Positions 29,641 to 38,949 of a DNA stretch of 52,661 nt are shown here, piece after piece. This DNA comes from a virus. The stretch covers positions 1 through 52,661 of IMG/VR virus record IMGVR_UViG_3300042541_000817. One strand, 5' to 3'. A model generated the notes under the pieces. The model was not told the origin of the DNA, did not search any database, and saw only the letters and a program-made list of their open reading frames with translations. Within the stretch, counting starts at the first letter, position 1, and every line of letters begins with the position of its first letter. Made by a program: the position numbers and the translations under genes.

Positions 29641-31191
29641 ATGGCAACAAGAATGCAACAGCGCAGAGGTACTGCAGCCCAATGGACGGCTGCCAATCCA
29701 GTATTAGCAGCAGGTGAAATCGGTTTTGAAACCGACACAAGTAAATTTAAAATGGGTAACGGGTCCTCAGCATGGACTGCTCTAACATATTTTGCTAACG
29801 CAGCAGAATTAGCAGCCATTATTGATGGTGCCCCAGATCTTCTAAATACTCTTAATGAACTAGCAGCATCCATTGGAGATGACCCAGCATTTTTAACAAC
29901 AATAGCAACAAATCTGAGCAATCACGCAACAGATACAACAGTAATTCACGGAATTGCAGATACAGCACAACTTGCAACCTTGTCTTCAGTTAATGAAGCA
30001 ATTTCTGATTCACTTGGGACACACACTGCAGACACAACCCTTGTTCATGGTATTGCCGATACTTCACTTCTTGTAACAACAGCAGATCTCAACACATCGG
30101 TTGGTACAACAGCAAGTGATGCAGCAGCAGCACTTTCTGCACATAATTCAGATACAACTCTAGTTCATGGTATTGCTGATACATCTCTTCTTGCAACTAC
30201 AGGAGATGTTGAAACAGCATCATCCGATGCAGCAGCAGCACTTTCTGCACATAATTCAGATACAACTCTAGTTCATGGTATTGCTGATACATCTCTTCTT
30301 GCAACTACAGGAGATGTTGAAACAGCATCATCCGATGCAGCAGCAGCACTTCTTGCACACGGACTATTAACTGAAAATGTTCATGGAATTTTAAATACAG
30401 CAGATCTAGCAACAACATCATTTGTTACAGACGCAGTCGAAGGCGCAGCAGTAGATCAGTCATCACTGGCTGGAACTGGAATTGACTGGAACTCTGTTGA
30501 CATTAGATTTGATATTGATTCAACTGTAGCAACTAAGACATACGCAGATGATGCAGTATCAACACACAATGACGACACAACAAATGTACACGGCATTGCA
30601 GACACATCACTTCTTGCAACAACTGCAGATGTAGCAGCAGTTACAAAAACCACTCTAGGTCTTGGAAATGTTGACAATACATCAGATGCTGACAAGCCAG
30701 TTTCAACAGCAACTGTAACAGCAATCGCAACAGCAAAGTCTGAAGCAATTGCAGAAGTAACAGCAGTTATTGATGGTGCACCAAACGCACTTAACACCCT
30801 TAACGAACTTGCTGCAGCACTTGGCGATGATGCTAACTTTGCTTCAACAGTTACAACATCACTTGCAACAAAGGTAGATTCATACACACCAATTACACAA
30901 AAGACAGCATCTTATACTCTATCAACGCTAGATCACAGAGATGATTTAATTGAAATGGGTTCAGCATCAGCACTTACATTAACAATCCCACTAAATTCAT
31001 CAATTGCTTACCCAGTTGGAACATCACTAGATATCCTTCAAACTGGTGCAGGTCAAGTAACGATTGCTGGAGCAGCAGGAGTTACCGTAAATGCAACACC
31101 AGGTCTTAAGTTGAGAACTCAGTGGTCATCTGCAACTCTTTTCAAGAGAGCAGAAAACACATGGGTTGTCTACGGCGACTTGACAGCGTAA
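29641..31191 (+). CDS. Tail fibre with Mtd-like N-terminus and AHNSDTTLVHGIADT repeats
   Basis: A 516-residue fibre. MATRMQQRRGTAAQW with the following AGEIGFETDTSKFKMG is the N-terminal domain also found in Mtd-type receptor-binding proteins. Several D-T-T-x-V-H-G-I-A-D-T repeats follow, two of them identical at DNA level (30118-30333). The C-terminal 130 residues match the base domain of the TPVAP protein. TATAAT and AAGGAGA lie upstream. Confidence 0.8.
   Translation: MATRMQQRRGTAAQWTAANPVLAAGEIGFETDTSKFKMGNGSSAWTALTYFANAAELAAIIDGAPDLLNTLNELAASIGDDPAFLTTIATNLSNHATDTTVIHGIADTAQLATLSSVNEAISDSLGTHTADTTLVHGIADTSLLVTTADLNTSVGTTASDAAAALSAHNSDTTLVHGIADTSLLATTGDVETASSDAAAALSAHNSDTTLVHGIADTSLLATTGDVETASSDAAAALLAHGLLTENVHGILNTADLATTSFVTDAVEGAAVDQSSLAGTGIDWNSVDIRFDIDSTVATKTYADDAVSTHNDDTTNVHGIADTSLLATTADVAAVTKTTLGLGNVDNTSDADKPVSTATVTAIATAKSEAIAEVTAVIDGAPNALNTLNELAAALGDDANFASTVTTSLATKVDSYTPITQKTASYTLSTLDHRDDLIEMGSASALTLTIPLNSSIAYPVGTSLDILQTGAGQVTIAGAAGVTVNATPGLKLRTQWSSATLFKRAENTWVVYGDLTA
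30118..30333 (+). repeat. Two 108-bp tandem copies in fibre gene
   Basis: Units 30118-30225 and 30226-30333 are practically identical at nucleotide level and encode 36 residues each; a partial third copy follows. A recent in-frame duplication. Confidence 0.85.
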
Positions 31192-31223
31192 TACAAAATT
31201 CAATAAGAAATTAGGAGATACAA

Positions 31224-32096
31224 ATGGCAGCAGGTAAGAAATCAGGGAGAAAGTCCCAAGCGTCAAATGACTTTTTGGAGCCATTAAAGCCAACAATTAC
31301 TAGTGCTACAAACGTAGGAACAGGTCGTGCGTTTAATAATGGTGCAGTTACTGTTGCATTTTCTTTGCCTGCACTTTCTCCAGCAGCCACATCTTTTACA
31401 GTAACAGCAAGCACAGGACAGACAGCAACTGGAGCATCTTCTCCACTAACCGTAACTGGAATTGCTTCTTCAGCAGCACCAACATTTACAGTAACAGCAA
31501 CTAACGCAGCAGGAACCTCTGCTGCTTCTGATCCATCTGCTGCAGTAACGGTAACAACAGTTCCAGCAACTCCCTCTGCTCCTACTGCTACGACTGGAGT
31601 AGACTTAGATACAGTATCTTGGACAGCCCCTAATAATGGTGGATCTGCGATTACTTCGTATACTTGGGCGTCTTCAGATGGGAAGGGTGCAACTCTTAAT
31701 GCAACCTCTACCACTGTAGTTCAAGAAGGAAGCACTTCACAAACATATACTGTTTATGCAACAAATGCAAATGGAAACTCTTTGGTTTCTCCTGCATCTA
31801 ATTCTGTTACCACTACCCCGCCATTTTTCCCTCCATTCTTCCCACCATTCTTCCCATTCTTCCCTCCATTTTTCCCTCCATTCTTCCCATTCTTCCCACC
31901 GTTCTTCCCATTCTTCCCATTCTTCCCATTCTTCCCACCGTTCTTCCCATTCTTCCCATTCTTCCCACCATTCTTCCCGTTCTTCCCATTCTTCCCATTC
32001 TTCCCACCGTTCTTCCCATTCTTCCCATTCTTCCCACCATTTTTCCCACCACGCTTTGGAGGATGCGACTGCGTCTGTAATGGACTCTGTGTCTAA
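31224..32096 (+). CDS. FnIII-like protein with Phe-Pro-only repeat
   Basis: A 290-residue protein. Residues about 25-195 are Ig/fibronectin III-like domains (VPATPSAPTAT...SYTWASSDG). Residues about 198-276 contain only Phe and Pro, as FFPP and FFPF units; the end is RFGG followed by CDCVCNGLC. The Phe-Pro stretch is too hydrophobic for an ordinary soluble linker; it may insert in membranes or fibre cores. Possible substrate of the phage oxygenases. AGGAGA site. Confidence 0.8.
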   Translation: MAAGKKSGRKSQASNDFLEPLKPTITSATNVGTGRAFNNGAVTVAFSLPALSPAATSFTVTASTGQTATGASSPLTVTGIASSAAPTFTVTATNAAGTSAASDPSAAVTVTTVPATPSAPTATTGVDLDTVSWTAPNNGGSAITSYTWASSDGKGATLNATSTTVVQEGSTSQTYTVYATNANGNSLVSPASNSVTTTPPFFPPFFPPFFPFFPPFFPPFFPFFPPFFPFFPFFPFFPPFFPFFPFFPPFFPFFPFFPFFPPFFPFFPFFPPFFPPRFGGCDCVCNGLCV

Positions 32097-32131
32097 CATG
32101 GTATACTTTATTAAAATAAAAGGAGATAAAA

Positions 32132-32578
32132 ATGTATAGTGCAATAGTAAAAAATGATGATCAAACCTGGGATATATTTTTTGATTTTAATTATTATTCA
32201 ATGGTTAGGTTGTCATCCCTAAAAGAAGCATGGGATAGCGAATTGCCTATAGTTCCTATGGAAATAACTGCATACAAAAACACAGCGTTGATAGGTGCTT
32301 TCTGGGACGGATCTTCTTTTTCTGGAGGTCATGAGTTAGATGGCATACACTATAAAGCGCTACCAGATACAGTAGAGTTTTGGGAATCTCATAAAGTTTA
32401 CGGATTTTTGTGTGATAATGTTTTGATTGCTATGATAGTTACAACAAATGATACAGATTTTGCAGAACTTGTTGCTGCTGCTTTTGAAGGAGAAGTTAAA
32501 TTTATTAAGCATGAAGGGCTTCCTTTTGGCAAAAGCATTAAGTATAATACTGAAACGAGAGAGAGTTCTTTAGCATAA
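32132..32578 (+). CDS. Unknown protein
   Basis: A 148-residue acidic soluble protein with own promoter (TATACT about 27 bases upstream) and a strong AAGGAGA site. Many aromatics in the first half (FFDFNYYSM). No family recognised. It links fibre region II to the oxygenase cluster. Confidence 0.65.
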   Translation: MYSAIVKNDDQTWDIFFDFNYYSMVRLSSLKEAWDSELPIVPMEITAYKNTALIGAFWDGSSFSGGHELDGIHYKALPDTVEFWESHKVYGFLCDNVLIAMIVTTNDTDFAELVAAAFEGEVKFIKHEGLPFGKSIKYNTETRESSLA

Positions 32579-32630
32579 ATTATTATTTCCTATTTGTGAT
32601 ATAATATATACATAGAGTAAAGGAAAAAGT

Positions 32631-33344
32631 ATGACAATTTATGATGAAAATGAAACTCCATGGTTTACTAAAGATAGATCAGAAACATCACTAAATAGGT
32701 ATTCATCAAGGAATATCGGCAACAACATCTTAGTTGAAAATCCAGCCCTAGGAATTAATTTATACAGAAATGTATTTTCAAAAGAAGATTCTGAAAGATA
32801 TATTAAAATTCTTGAATCTAATTTAGGCGGTAATGGTAAATACAAATGGTCAGAGGCAAAAGTAACCAACTCTGATGTTCCAATTAAAAAGGCTAGAGAT
32901 GCTGTAGACTTTAGATTTAAGCAAGAAAACTTAGGTCCAAGAGACGAACACAATGCTGAACTTTTAGACTTACATGAAGAAATATATCAAAAGTTAAAGT
33001 TTTGCGTTGATGATTATGCACGGTATTGGGGAATAAATGTCATATACTATGAAGCCTTTAACTTTGTAAAATATGAAGGAGAAGGAACACACTTCAATAT
33101 TCATGCAGACCATGGACCAATGTATAACTGTACAGTGTCTGCCGTTGTCTATATAAATGAAGATTACGAGGGGGGAGAGATTAGGTTTCCGAGAATGGAT
33201 AACTACACTCATACTCCAAAAATAGGAGACATTGTTCTTTGTCCATCTAACTATATTTATGAGCATGCATCTTTGCCAATGAAAGAAGGAACTAAATATT
33301 GTGTTGTCGTAATGACAGACATTAATGAACTGGGACACAAGTAG
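32631..33344 (+). CDS. 2OG/Fe(II) oxygenase 3, P4H-like
   Basis: A 237-residue enzyme: H158-x-D160, H212 and K222 (Lys in place of Arg, as in animal prolyl 4-hydroxylases), plus VVYINEDYEGGEI. A 70-residue N-terminal extension sets it apart. TATAAT and AAAGGA precede it. It is closest in layout to the 34121 enzyme (both have YNCTVS after the first metal motif), indicating duplication. Confidence 0.88.
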   Translation: MTIYDENETPWFTKDRSETSLNRYSSRNIGNNILVENPALGINLYRNVFSKEDSERYIKILESNLGGNGKYKWSEAKVTNSDVPIKKARDAVDFRFKQENLGPRDEHNAELLDLHEEIYQKLKFCVDDYARYWGINVIYYEAFNFVKYEGEGTHFNIHADHGPMYNCTVSAVVYINEDYEGGEIRFPRMDNYTHTPKIGDIVLCPSNYIYEHASLPMKEGTKYCVVVMTDINELGHK

Positions 33345-34111
33345 TGTCTTTAGTTGCAAAGTTTACAGCATTCAGGCCTTGGATAAACAAAGAGGATATC
33401 TCTGTTCCTGTTCCTACACAAAAAGAAATACCAGACTGGTATAAGGATGCAGATAGATTTGCAAAAATGCCAAACGGAGAATACTATAAAGCAACAAAAG
33501 AGGTTTGTCCATTTCCCAAAGAAGGAACAACAGATGACTATGGAAAGATCCCAACATGGAAAGCGTGTCCTGCAATTATGGATGCGTTTGCGACAGGATA
33601 TGTATTTAAAACTCCTTGTGATCTAACATTTGCTAAAAATTCTCAGGGAATAATTAATGTAACAATTAATGACCCTAAGTATAAAGACTTTTGTACTCAA
33701 AGACCTCCAATGCCACAATTCGAACATCCAAAAGGATACTACCAACACCATTTTGCCTGGAGTTCTCCGTGGGGCCTAGAACTTCCAGAAGGATATAGTG
33801 CATTATTTATGACTCCAATGAACAGGTTTGATCTTCCATTTTTAAATACAACTGGAATTGTTGACTCTGACAAAGTTCATCTTCTTGGAAGTTTTCCATT
33901 TTTTATTGCAGATGGTTGGGAAGGCACTATTCCAGCAGGAACCCCATATTTGCAAGTCCTTCCATTTAAAAGAGAAAATTGGGATCATGATATAGAGATT
34001 TCAGATCAATCTTCTATATATGGTAAAATGGTAGATAACGCAAAGTTCTATCGTCAACCTGACGGGGGCGTATATATTAAAAAAGTTTGGTCACGCAGAG
34101 AGTATAAATAG
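33344..34111 (+). CDS. DUF6065-like protein A
   Basis: A 255-residue protein with GTG start that overlaps the previous stop. Segments VPVPTQKEIPDWYK near residue 20, PWGLELPEGYSALFMTPMNR (about 140-160), and IPAGTPYLQVLPFKRE (about 207-222) match the layout of DUF6065-type proteins of phages, whose role is unknown. It is interleaved with oxygenases, so it may supply or present their substrate. Confidence 0.6.
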   Translation: MSLVAKFTAFRPWINKEDISVPVPTQKEIPDWYKDADRFAKMPNGEYYKATKEVCPFPKEGTTDDYGKIPTWKACPAIMDAFATGYVFKTPCDLTFAKNSQGIINVTINDPKYKDFCTQRPPMPQFEHPKGYYQHHFAWSSPWGLELPEGYSALFMTPMNRFDLPFLNTTGIVDSDKVHLLGSFPFFIADGWEGTIPAGTPYLQVLPFKRENWDHDIEISDQSSIYGKMVDNAKFYRQPDGGVYIKKVWSRREYK

Positions 34112-34120
34112 GAGATACAA

Positions 34121-34804
34121 ATGCAAACATGGACAGATAAAGAAAGTCTTGGAAATGGAATAACCTGTTATAGAGGGGTTATTAAAAAAGAGTTTGATGT
34201 AGTCAATAGGCTTGAAAATACTTTAGGTTCTGTTGCTGGGTACGGAGAGTTGTCTACAGAAGGTAAAAGATATCACTGGATGCCAGCATATGTTGGTTAT
34301 CAACAACTTATGCCAGACTACAGAGACTGTGTAGATTTTAAATTTAAAAAAACAGACATTGAACAAGATAAAAGTGAAGAGTCTTTAAAGTTGCAGTCTC
34401 TTTGGCAGGACATCTATGATGCACAATCTGCAGCAGTAGAGGACTACAGACGAGACTACAACATTATGCCACTTAAATATTGGGAAGCCTTTAATTTTAT
34501 TAAATATGGTCCAGGCCAACACTTTAAAGAGCATCATGATCATGGATACTCCTACAACTGTACTGTTTCGTTGGTCGCTTATGTAAATGATGACTATGAG
34601 GGTGGAGAGTTATTTTTTAGACTACAGGGTTTAAACATTAAGCCAAAGGCTGGAGATCTTTACATCTTCCCATCTAACTTTATGTATCCTCATCAGGCTA
34701 TGCCAGTTCATTCTGGAACTAAATACTCTATTGTTACCATGCTTGACTATAGTAAAAAGTATCATACGCCAGACATGTATGATCCTAAATGGGATAATGA
34801 ATAG
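34121..34804 (+). CDS. 2OG/Fe(II) oxygenase 4, P4H-like
   Basis: A 227-residue enzyme: H138-x-D140, H191 and K201, with VAYVNDDYEGGEL. Sister of the 32631 enzyme by the shared GYSYNCTVS/GPMYNCTVS and SGTKYSIVTM/EGTKYCVVVM segments. AGGAGA site before the ATG. Confidence 0.88.
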   Translation: MQTWTDKESLGNGITCYRGVIKKEFDVVNRLENTLGSVAGYGELSTEGKRYHWMPAYVGYQQLMPDYRDCVDFKFKKTDIEQDKSEESLKLQSLWQDIYDAQSAAVEDYRRDYNIMPLKYWEAFNFIKYGPGQHFKEHHDHGYSYNCTVSLVAYVNDDYEGGELFFRLQGLNIKPKAGDLYIFPSNFMYPHQAMPVHSGTKYSIVTMLDYSKKYHTPDMYDPKWDNE

Positions 34805-35514
34805 TGTATAACATAATAGTTGAAAAAATGCCAGGGTGTATTTTTGAAATAAATCCAATGTCAATAAAAAGAGATTGGATGGATGCTACATCAGAAAACC
34901 ATGCTTATAGATGTTTCCCAGTAACGCAAGCAAATGTCGTTGGCTACAGTCTTTCTTGTAAAGAGGATATTGAGTTTATTTGGGACGGGATAAACGATCA
35001 AACTCAAGATCATGTAACAATATTTAATCCAGAAAGATCATATTCTGGAAGAGGTCAGTCATCAGTAAGCCTAGACACAGGGTTAATATTTAGAACTATA
35101 GAAGAACTCAGCATCCTCACTATAAATCCAGTAAATTATTTTAATGATGAGTTTGAAACGATGTCATCCTTAATAAGTACTTCTTTTTATGACAACCCCT
35201 TGCCGTTAGCAATTAAAGCAAGGTTTGCAAATAAAAGGGTAACAATTAAGGCTGGAACTCCAGTAGCAACAATAATACCAATATCCTTAACAGGCTTAAA
35301 CAATACTGAAATTAATATTATAAAGTATCAAGATAATGACAAAAAAAGAGAGCAAGCAAACAGGTCTTATGGAGAGGCTGCACAAGTTCTTAATTCTTCG
35401 GGAGAATGGACAGACTGGTATAGAAACGCTGTAAATGAAAAACAAGAATCTCTGGGCTCTCATGAAACAAAAACTTTAAAACTCATTGTAAAAGATAGTT
35501 CTGGTGAGTTATGA
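34804..35514 (+). CDS. DUF6065-like protein B
   Basis: A 236-residue protein with GTG start overlapping the previous stop. CFPVTQANVVGYSL (about 38-51), FRTIEELSILTINPVNYF, and VTIKAGTPVATIIPI are typical of DUF6065. Same architecture as protein A at 33344, so oxygenase and DUF6065 genes appear to have duplicated as a pair. Function unknown. Confidence 0.65.
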   Translation: MYNIIVEKMPGCIFEINPMSIKRDWMDATSENHAYRCFPVTQANVVGYSLSCKEDIEFIWDGINDQTQDHVTIFNPERSYSGRGQSSVSLDTGLIFRTIEELSILTINPVNYFNDEFETMSSLISTSFYDNPLPLAIKARFANKRVTIKAGTPVATIIPISLTGLNNTEINIIKYQDNDKKREQANRSYGEAAQVLNSSGEWTDWYRNAVNEKQESLGSHETKTLKLIVKDSSGEL

Positions 35515-35966
35515 GTGAACTAAATCCAACACATGAAGATATAGTAAGCGAATATATAAAAAATGCCAAAGAAGGAAAGGTTGGCCATTACATGATAACA
35601 GTTGCTAGAGATGGGGAGTCTCCAGTACGGTCTATAATATCATTTGACAACATAGACGAGGCATTTAAAGGTTACTCAATGTATGAAGATGCTGGGTTTG
35701 CAAAAGATTATCTTACAGTTTCCCTATATCAGCCATCAGGAATAGTCACTACAAAAGTTTTAAAAAGAAATCATGCTGGAGATCCTTCGTTTGTTAGGCA
35801 AAATTATATTGATACGGTTGAAGCCTTGCACTCTGTTAAACATAAGTTAAGCAAAGAAGACTACGAAGAGATGTGTATTAAAATTGTTACCTCATTTGCA
35901 AAAGACAACTGGAGATTTAATGCAGACAGGTTTTTAAAACAACTAGAAATAGAAAGGACATTGTAG
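35511..35966 (+). CDS. Unknown protein in oxygenase cluster
   Basis: A 151-residue soluble protein, ATGA overlap with the DUF6065 gene. The N-terminal half has a small alpha/beta pattern (GHYMITVARDGESP); the rest is helical. Not recognised. Confidence 0.65.
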   Translation: MSELNPTHEDIVSEYIKNAKEGKVGHYMITVARDGESPVRSIISFDNIDEAFKGYSMYEDAGFAKDYLTVSLYQPSGIVTTKVLKRNHAGDPSFVRQNYIDTVEALHSVKHKLSKEDYEEMCIKIVTSFAKDNWRFNADRFLKQLEIERTL

Positions 35967-35992
35967 GATAAACCCTATGATATAATCTTATT

Positions 35993-36667
35993 ATGGACAA
36001 AGAAAAAGCCACTGTTGTAGTTAGAAAGCCATCGATAACCCCGTCTGGCTGGTTTGGCGATAGTAAAGATATGATCGTAGAGTTAGAAAACTTTATGACA
36101 CAAGAAGAGATTGAGTTTTTAGAAAAGGCTGCAAAGTCTTTAACTATTTGGGATGTAACAGAAAGCCATGTAAACGAAAATGGAACTGTTGTTTATGATT
36201 CAGAATACTGGAAAGACAGAGTTGCAACCAGTCCAACACTTAACAAAAATGATCCATCAATTGCTCCAGTAATCGCAGGACTTTTTGAAAGGTTAAAGCC
36301 TATAGTAGAAGATTTTTATAAAGTAAAGGTTATCCCTACTGGAACAACAATTGTAAAATGGCTTCCAGGACAATTTCAAAAACCGCATGCAGACAAAGAG
36401 TTGCACGAAGGCCCAGATGCTGGCCTACCAAATGATTTTCCAAACTATGATCTTTCAAGTTTGTTTTATTTAAACGATGACTACGAAGGTGGAGAACTAT
36501 ACTTTCCACTGCAAGAAGTGCAGTTTAAACCTAAAAAAGGCGCTGCATACTTTTTCCCAGGTGACAAGAACTATATCCACGGGGTAACAGAAATTAAAAG
36601 TGGTTTAAGATTTACCTGTCCTTTCTTTTGGGAAATTACAGAGCATACAGGAGATCGAAAGCCATGA
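35993..36667 (+). CDS. 2OG/Fe(II) oxygenase 5, P4H-like
   Basis: A 224-residue enzyme: H132-x-D134, H196, R206, with LFYLNDDYEGGELYF. Leaderless start: TATAAT (35981-35986) six bases before the ATG. It heads a run of four coupled oxygenases. Confidence 0.88.
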   Translation: MDKEKATVVVRKPSITPSGWFGDSKDMIVELENFMTQEEIEFLEKAAKSLTIWDVTESHVNENGTVVYDSEYWKDRVATSPTLNKNDPSIAPVIAGLFERLKPIVEDFYKVKVIPTGTTIVKWLPGQFQKPHADKELHEGPDAGLPNDFPNYDLSSLFYLNDDYEGGELYFPLQEVQFKPKKGAAYFFPGDKNYIHGVTEIKSGLRFTCPFFWEITEHTGDRKP

Positions 36668-37533
36668 TAGCAATGTCTTCAAAAAGTTTGGATTCTGTTG
36701 AGTTGTATCCTAAAATAATTGTGTATAAGAATTTATTTAAAGATATTGCAAAAACTACAAAATTACTTGAAGAAGAAAGCGAAGACGGTTTGTTTTCGCC
36801 ATGGACAAAATGGTCTAATTTTGGAGAATATCTCAATCCGTTGTTTAAAAATGACCCTTTCCAACTATTAATAGGCATGATAAGAGTAATAAAAACAACA
36901 AATTTAAAACAAGAAGAACATAAAAATGCAATATTGGAACTTTATGAAAATTTCTATATAGCAACAAAAGACTACGCAAATAGGTTTGATATTGAGATAG
37001 ATGATCAAAAAATTGTAAAAACACACGAGGGCCAAGACATAAAAGAATGGGTGATTAATGGTCCATCAATAGCAAGATACAGAACAGACATCACAGATCC
37101 AGTTGCAATGACGTATCATTCTGACTATATCCGTGAGCCAATCACTAGTCCAGGGCATAAATATGTCATAACGGCCCTGACATACTTTAATGATAATTAT
37201 TCTGGCGGTGAAATTGATTTTATTGTTGATGGAGAAGCCTACATGTATAAACCACAGGCTGGAGATGTTTTGGTATTTCCTTCAGGGCATCCACAAATTT
37301 TAACTAAAGAGGGAAAGATATACCTACACGGAGTTATGCCAGCGCAAGGTTTTAAGAAGTATATCTCCAGAATGTATTGGATGAAATACGAACCAGGAGA
37401 ATCCGCATGGTTTGAACAAGAAGAAAAGTTTGGAAAAGAAGTCTGGAACAAAATGCAAGAAAAGATTATGGAAGAGTTTAGAAATGCTCATCCAAATAAA
37501 CATAGTGCTGAAAGGGAGAAAAGAATATCATGA
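36664..37533 (+). CDS. 2OG/Fe(II) oxygenase 6, long form
   Basis: A 289-residue enzyme, starting at the ATG that overlaps the previous stop (ATGA) rather than at a TTG 36 bases earlier. H152-x-D154, H222, with K232 or R236 for 2-oxoglutarate, and YFNDNYSGGEIDF. The C-terminal 50 residues are a charged helix absent from the others. Confidence 0.82.
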   Translation: MIAMSSKSLDSVELYPKIIVYKNLFKDIAKTTKLLEEESEDGLFSPWTKWSNFGEYLNPLFKNDPFQLLIGMIRVIKTTNLKQEEHKNAILELYENFYIATKDYANRFDIEIDDQKIVKTHEGQDIKEWVINGPSIARYRTDITDPVAMTYHSDYIREPITSPGHKYVITALTYFNDNYSGGEIDFIVDGEAYMYKPQAGDVLVFPSGHPQILTKEGKIYLHGVMPAQGFKKYISRMYWMKYEPGESAWFEQEEKFGKEVWNKMQEKIMEEFRNAHPNKHSAEREKRIS

Positions 37534-38279
37534 ATCTAGAAAACAAAAACAGAATAACTAAAGATATAGTTGTTTATGAAAACTTCATTGATGCAGATAC
37601 TGCTGAAAAACTTGTAAAAGTTTTAGATAAACATGTCGAGGTTGGAACAATCACATGGATGCCAATATCATTCTACGAATCCTATTCTTCTGTATTACCA
37701 CAAGATGATGATGAGCATGTTATTGCAGAAGGTCTTCCTACTACTATTTTTTCAGACATGAAGCAGGGGATAATTGAAGCAGTAGCAAGTGTTCATGACC
37801 TTGATCCAAAGATAATTTCTCAAATTGGATATCATACTCAAAAGTGGGAGCCAGGAGCATACGCAAGAAAACATTCCGACAATACCGATGAGCACGGACA
37901 CTCTGGTGCCTTTACAAGGAGTAGATATGCTGCATTCTTATATCTAAATGATAATTTTGAAGGAGGAATGTTGCAGTTCCCAGATCAAGACATAAGCATA
38001 CAGCCCAAAGTTGGAATGCTTGCTGCATTTGACGGGGGATTTAACAACATGCACGAAGTAACCCTTATCACTAGTGGAGTTAGATACACCATAGGTTCTT
38101 TTTGGGATGATCGAGAAGAAGATGCATACCCACAAGAAGTAAGAGATGCATGGGCAGCAGAAATGAAAGAAACTAGAGCGCATCAAGAAATTGAAAGAGC
38201 CGAGTGGCAAGAACTCTTAAAACAGGGTTGGAAACTTGATGCTAATGGAAATAAATATAAAGCAGATGATTTAAAATGA
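37530..38279 (+). CDS. 2OG/Fe(II) oxygenase 7, P4H-like
   Basis: A 249-residue enzyme: H115-x-D117, H175, R185, with LYLNDNFEGGMLQF. A C-terminal charged tail of about 50 residues follows the catalytic domain. ATGA overlap with the preceding gene. Confidence 0.86.
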   Translation: MNLENKNRITKDIVVYENFIDADTAEKLVKVLDKHVEVGTITWMPISFYESYSSVLPQDDDEHVIAEGLPTTIFSDMKQGIIEAVASVHDLDPKIISQIGYHTQKWEPGAYARKHSDNTDEHGHSGAFTRSRYAAFLYLNDNFEGGMLQFPDQDISIQPKVGMLAAFDGGFNNMHEVTLITSGVRYTIGSFWDDREEDAYPQEVRDAWAAEMKETRAHQEIERAEWQELLKQGWKLDANGNKYKADDLK

Positions 38280-38938
38280 ATGTTTTTTTAAAAAAAGAGT
38301 TCGATGATGCTGGATATAACACTGAGGTTTTCCATGACCAGGTTTTGTTTATTTATGATTTTTTAAAAGACGGAGAGTTAGAAATTTTATGGAACATAAT
38401 TAATACCACTGACAACGCAGACTGGTCAATAGAGTATACTAAAAATCTTGCCAGGTTTTGCATGGAAAAATTTGGAAGGGACGATGTTGAAAATTTAATT
38501 TCAGAAGGTAAATTTGAAAAAACTCTTGGATGGGAAGATAAAAATCTAGATATTACCAAGAGACCTATAAGCACAGTTCTTCAAAGAAGGCTTGGAGAGT
38601 TACTTGAAAAAGCAGACCCATCCCTAGAACTCGCTGGGTTTGGAACTCTTCAAAGAATGCAAGAGGGCGTTGAACTAAAAGCACATACGGACCAGAATAC
38701 CGATCCATCAATTAAATATGCTGCTATACTATATATTAATGATGACTACAAAGATGGAACTTTGTTTTTTTATAACAAAGAGAATTCAGATTTGAGGCCA
38801 AAGCCAGGAACCTTGCTTATTTTTCCAGGTAACGAAGAATATGAGCATGGAGTAAGACATGTTGGAGAAGGTCCTATTCGTTATGTGACTGTAGGATTTA
38901 TGAAGACAATTGGTTTTTATGAAAATAATAAGTACTAA
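38276..38938 (+). CDS. 2OG/Fe(II) oxygenase 8, P4H-like
   Basis: A 220-residue enzyme: H137-x-D139, H191, R202, with LYINDDYKDGTLFF in the place of the EGGE segment. ATGA overlap. Ends 12 bases before the next oxygenase. Confidence 0.85.
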   Translation: MNVFLKKEFDDAGYNTEVFHDQVLFIYDFLKDGELEILWNIINTTDNADWSIEYTKNLARFCMEKFGRDDVENLISEGKFEKTLGWEDKNLDITKRPISTVLQRRLGELLEKADPSLELAGFGTLQRMQEGVELKAHTDQNTDPSIKYAAILYINDDYKDGTLFFYNKENSDLRPKPGTLLIFPGNEEYEHGVRHVGEGPIRYVTVGFMKTIGFYENNKY

Positions 38939-38949
38939 GGAGAAATACT

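Noticed and set aside
31737-32144. Open frames on both other frames and the opposite strand across the Phe-Pro repeat (Trp/Glu-rich, Met/Gly/Arg-rich, Ser/His-rich)
   Set aside because: They are mirror images of the repetitive DNA. Only the plus-strand frame with FnIII domains has a ribosome site and a sensible N-terminal domain.
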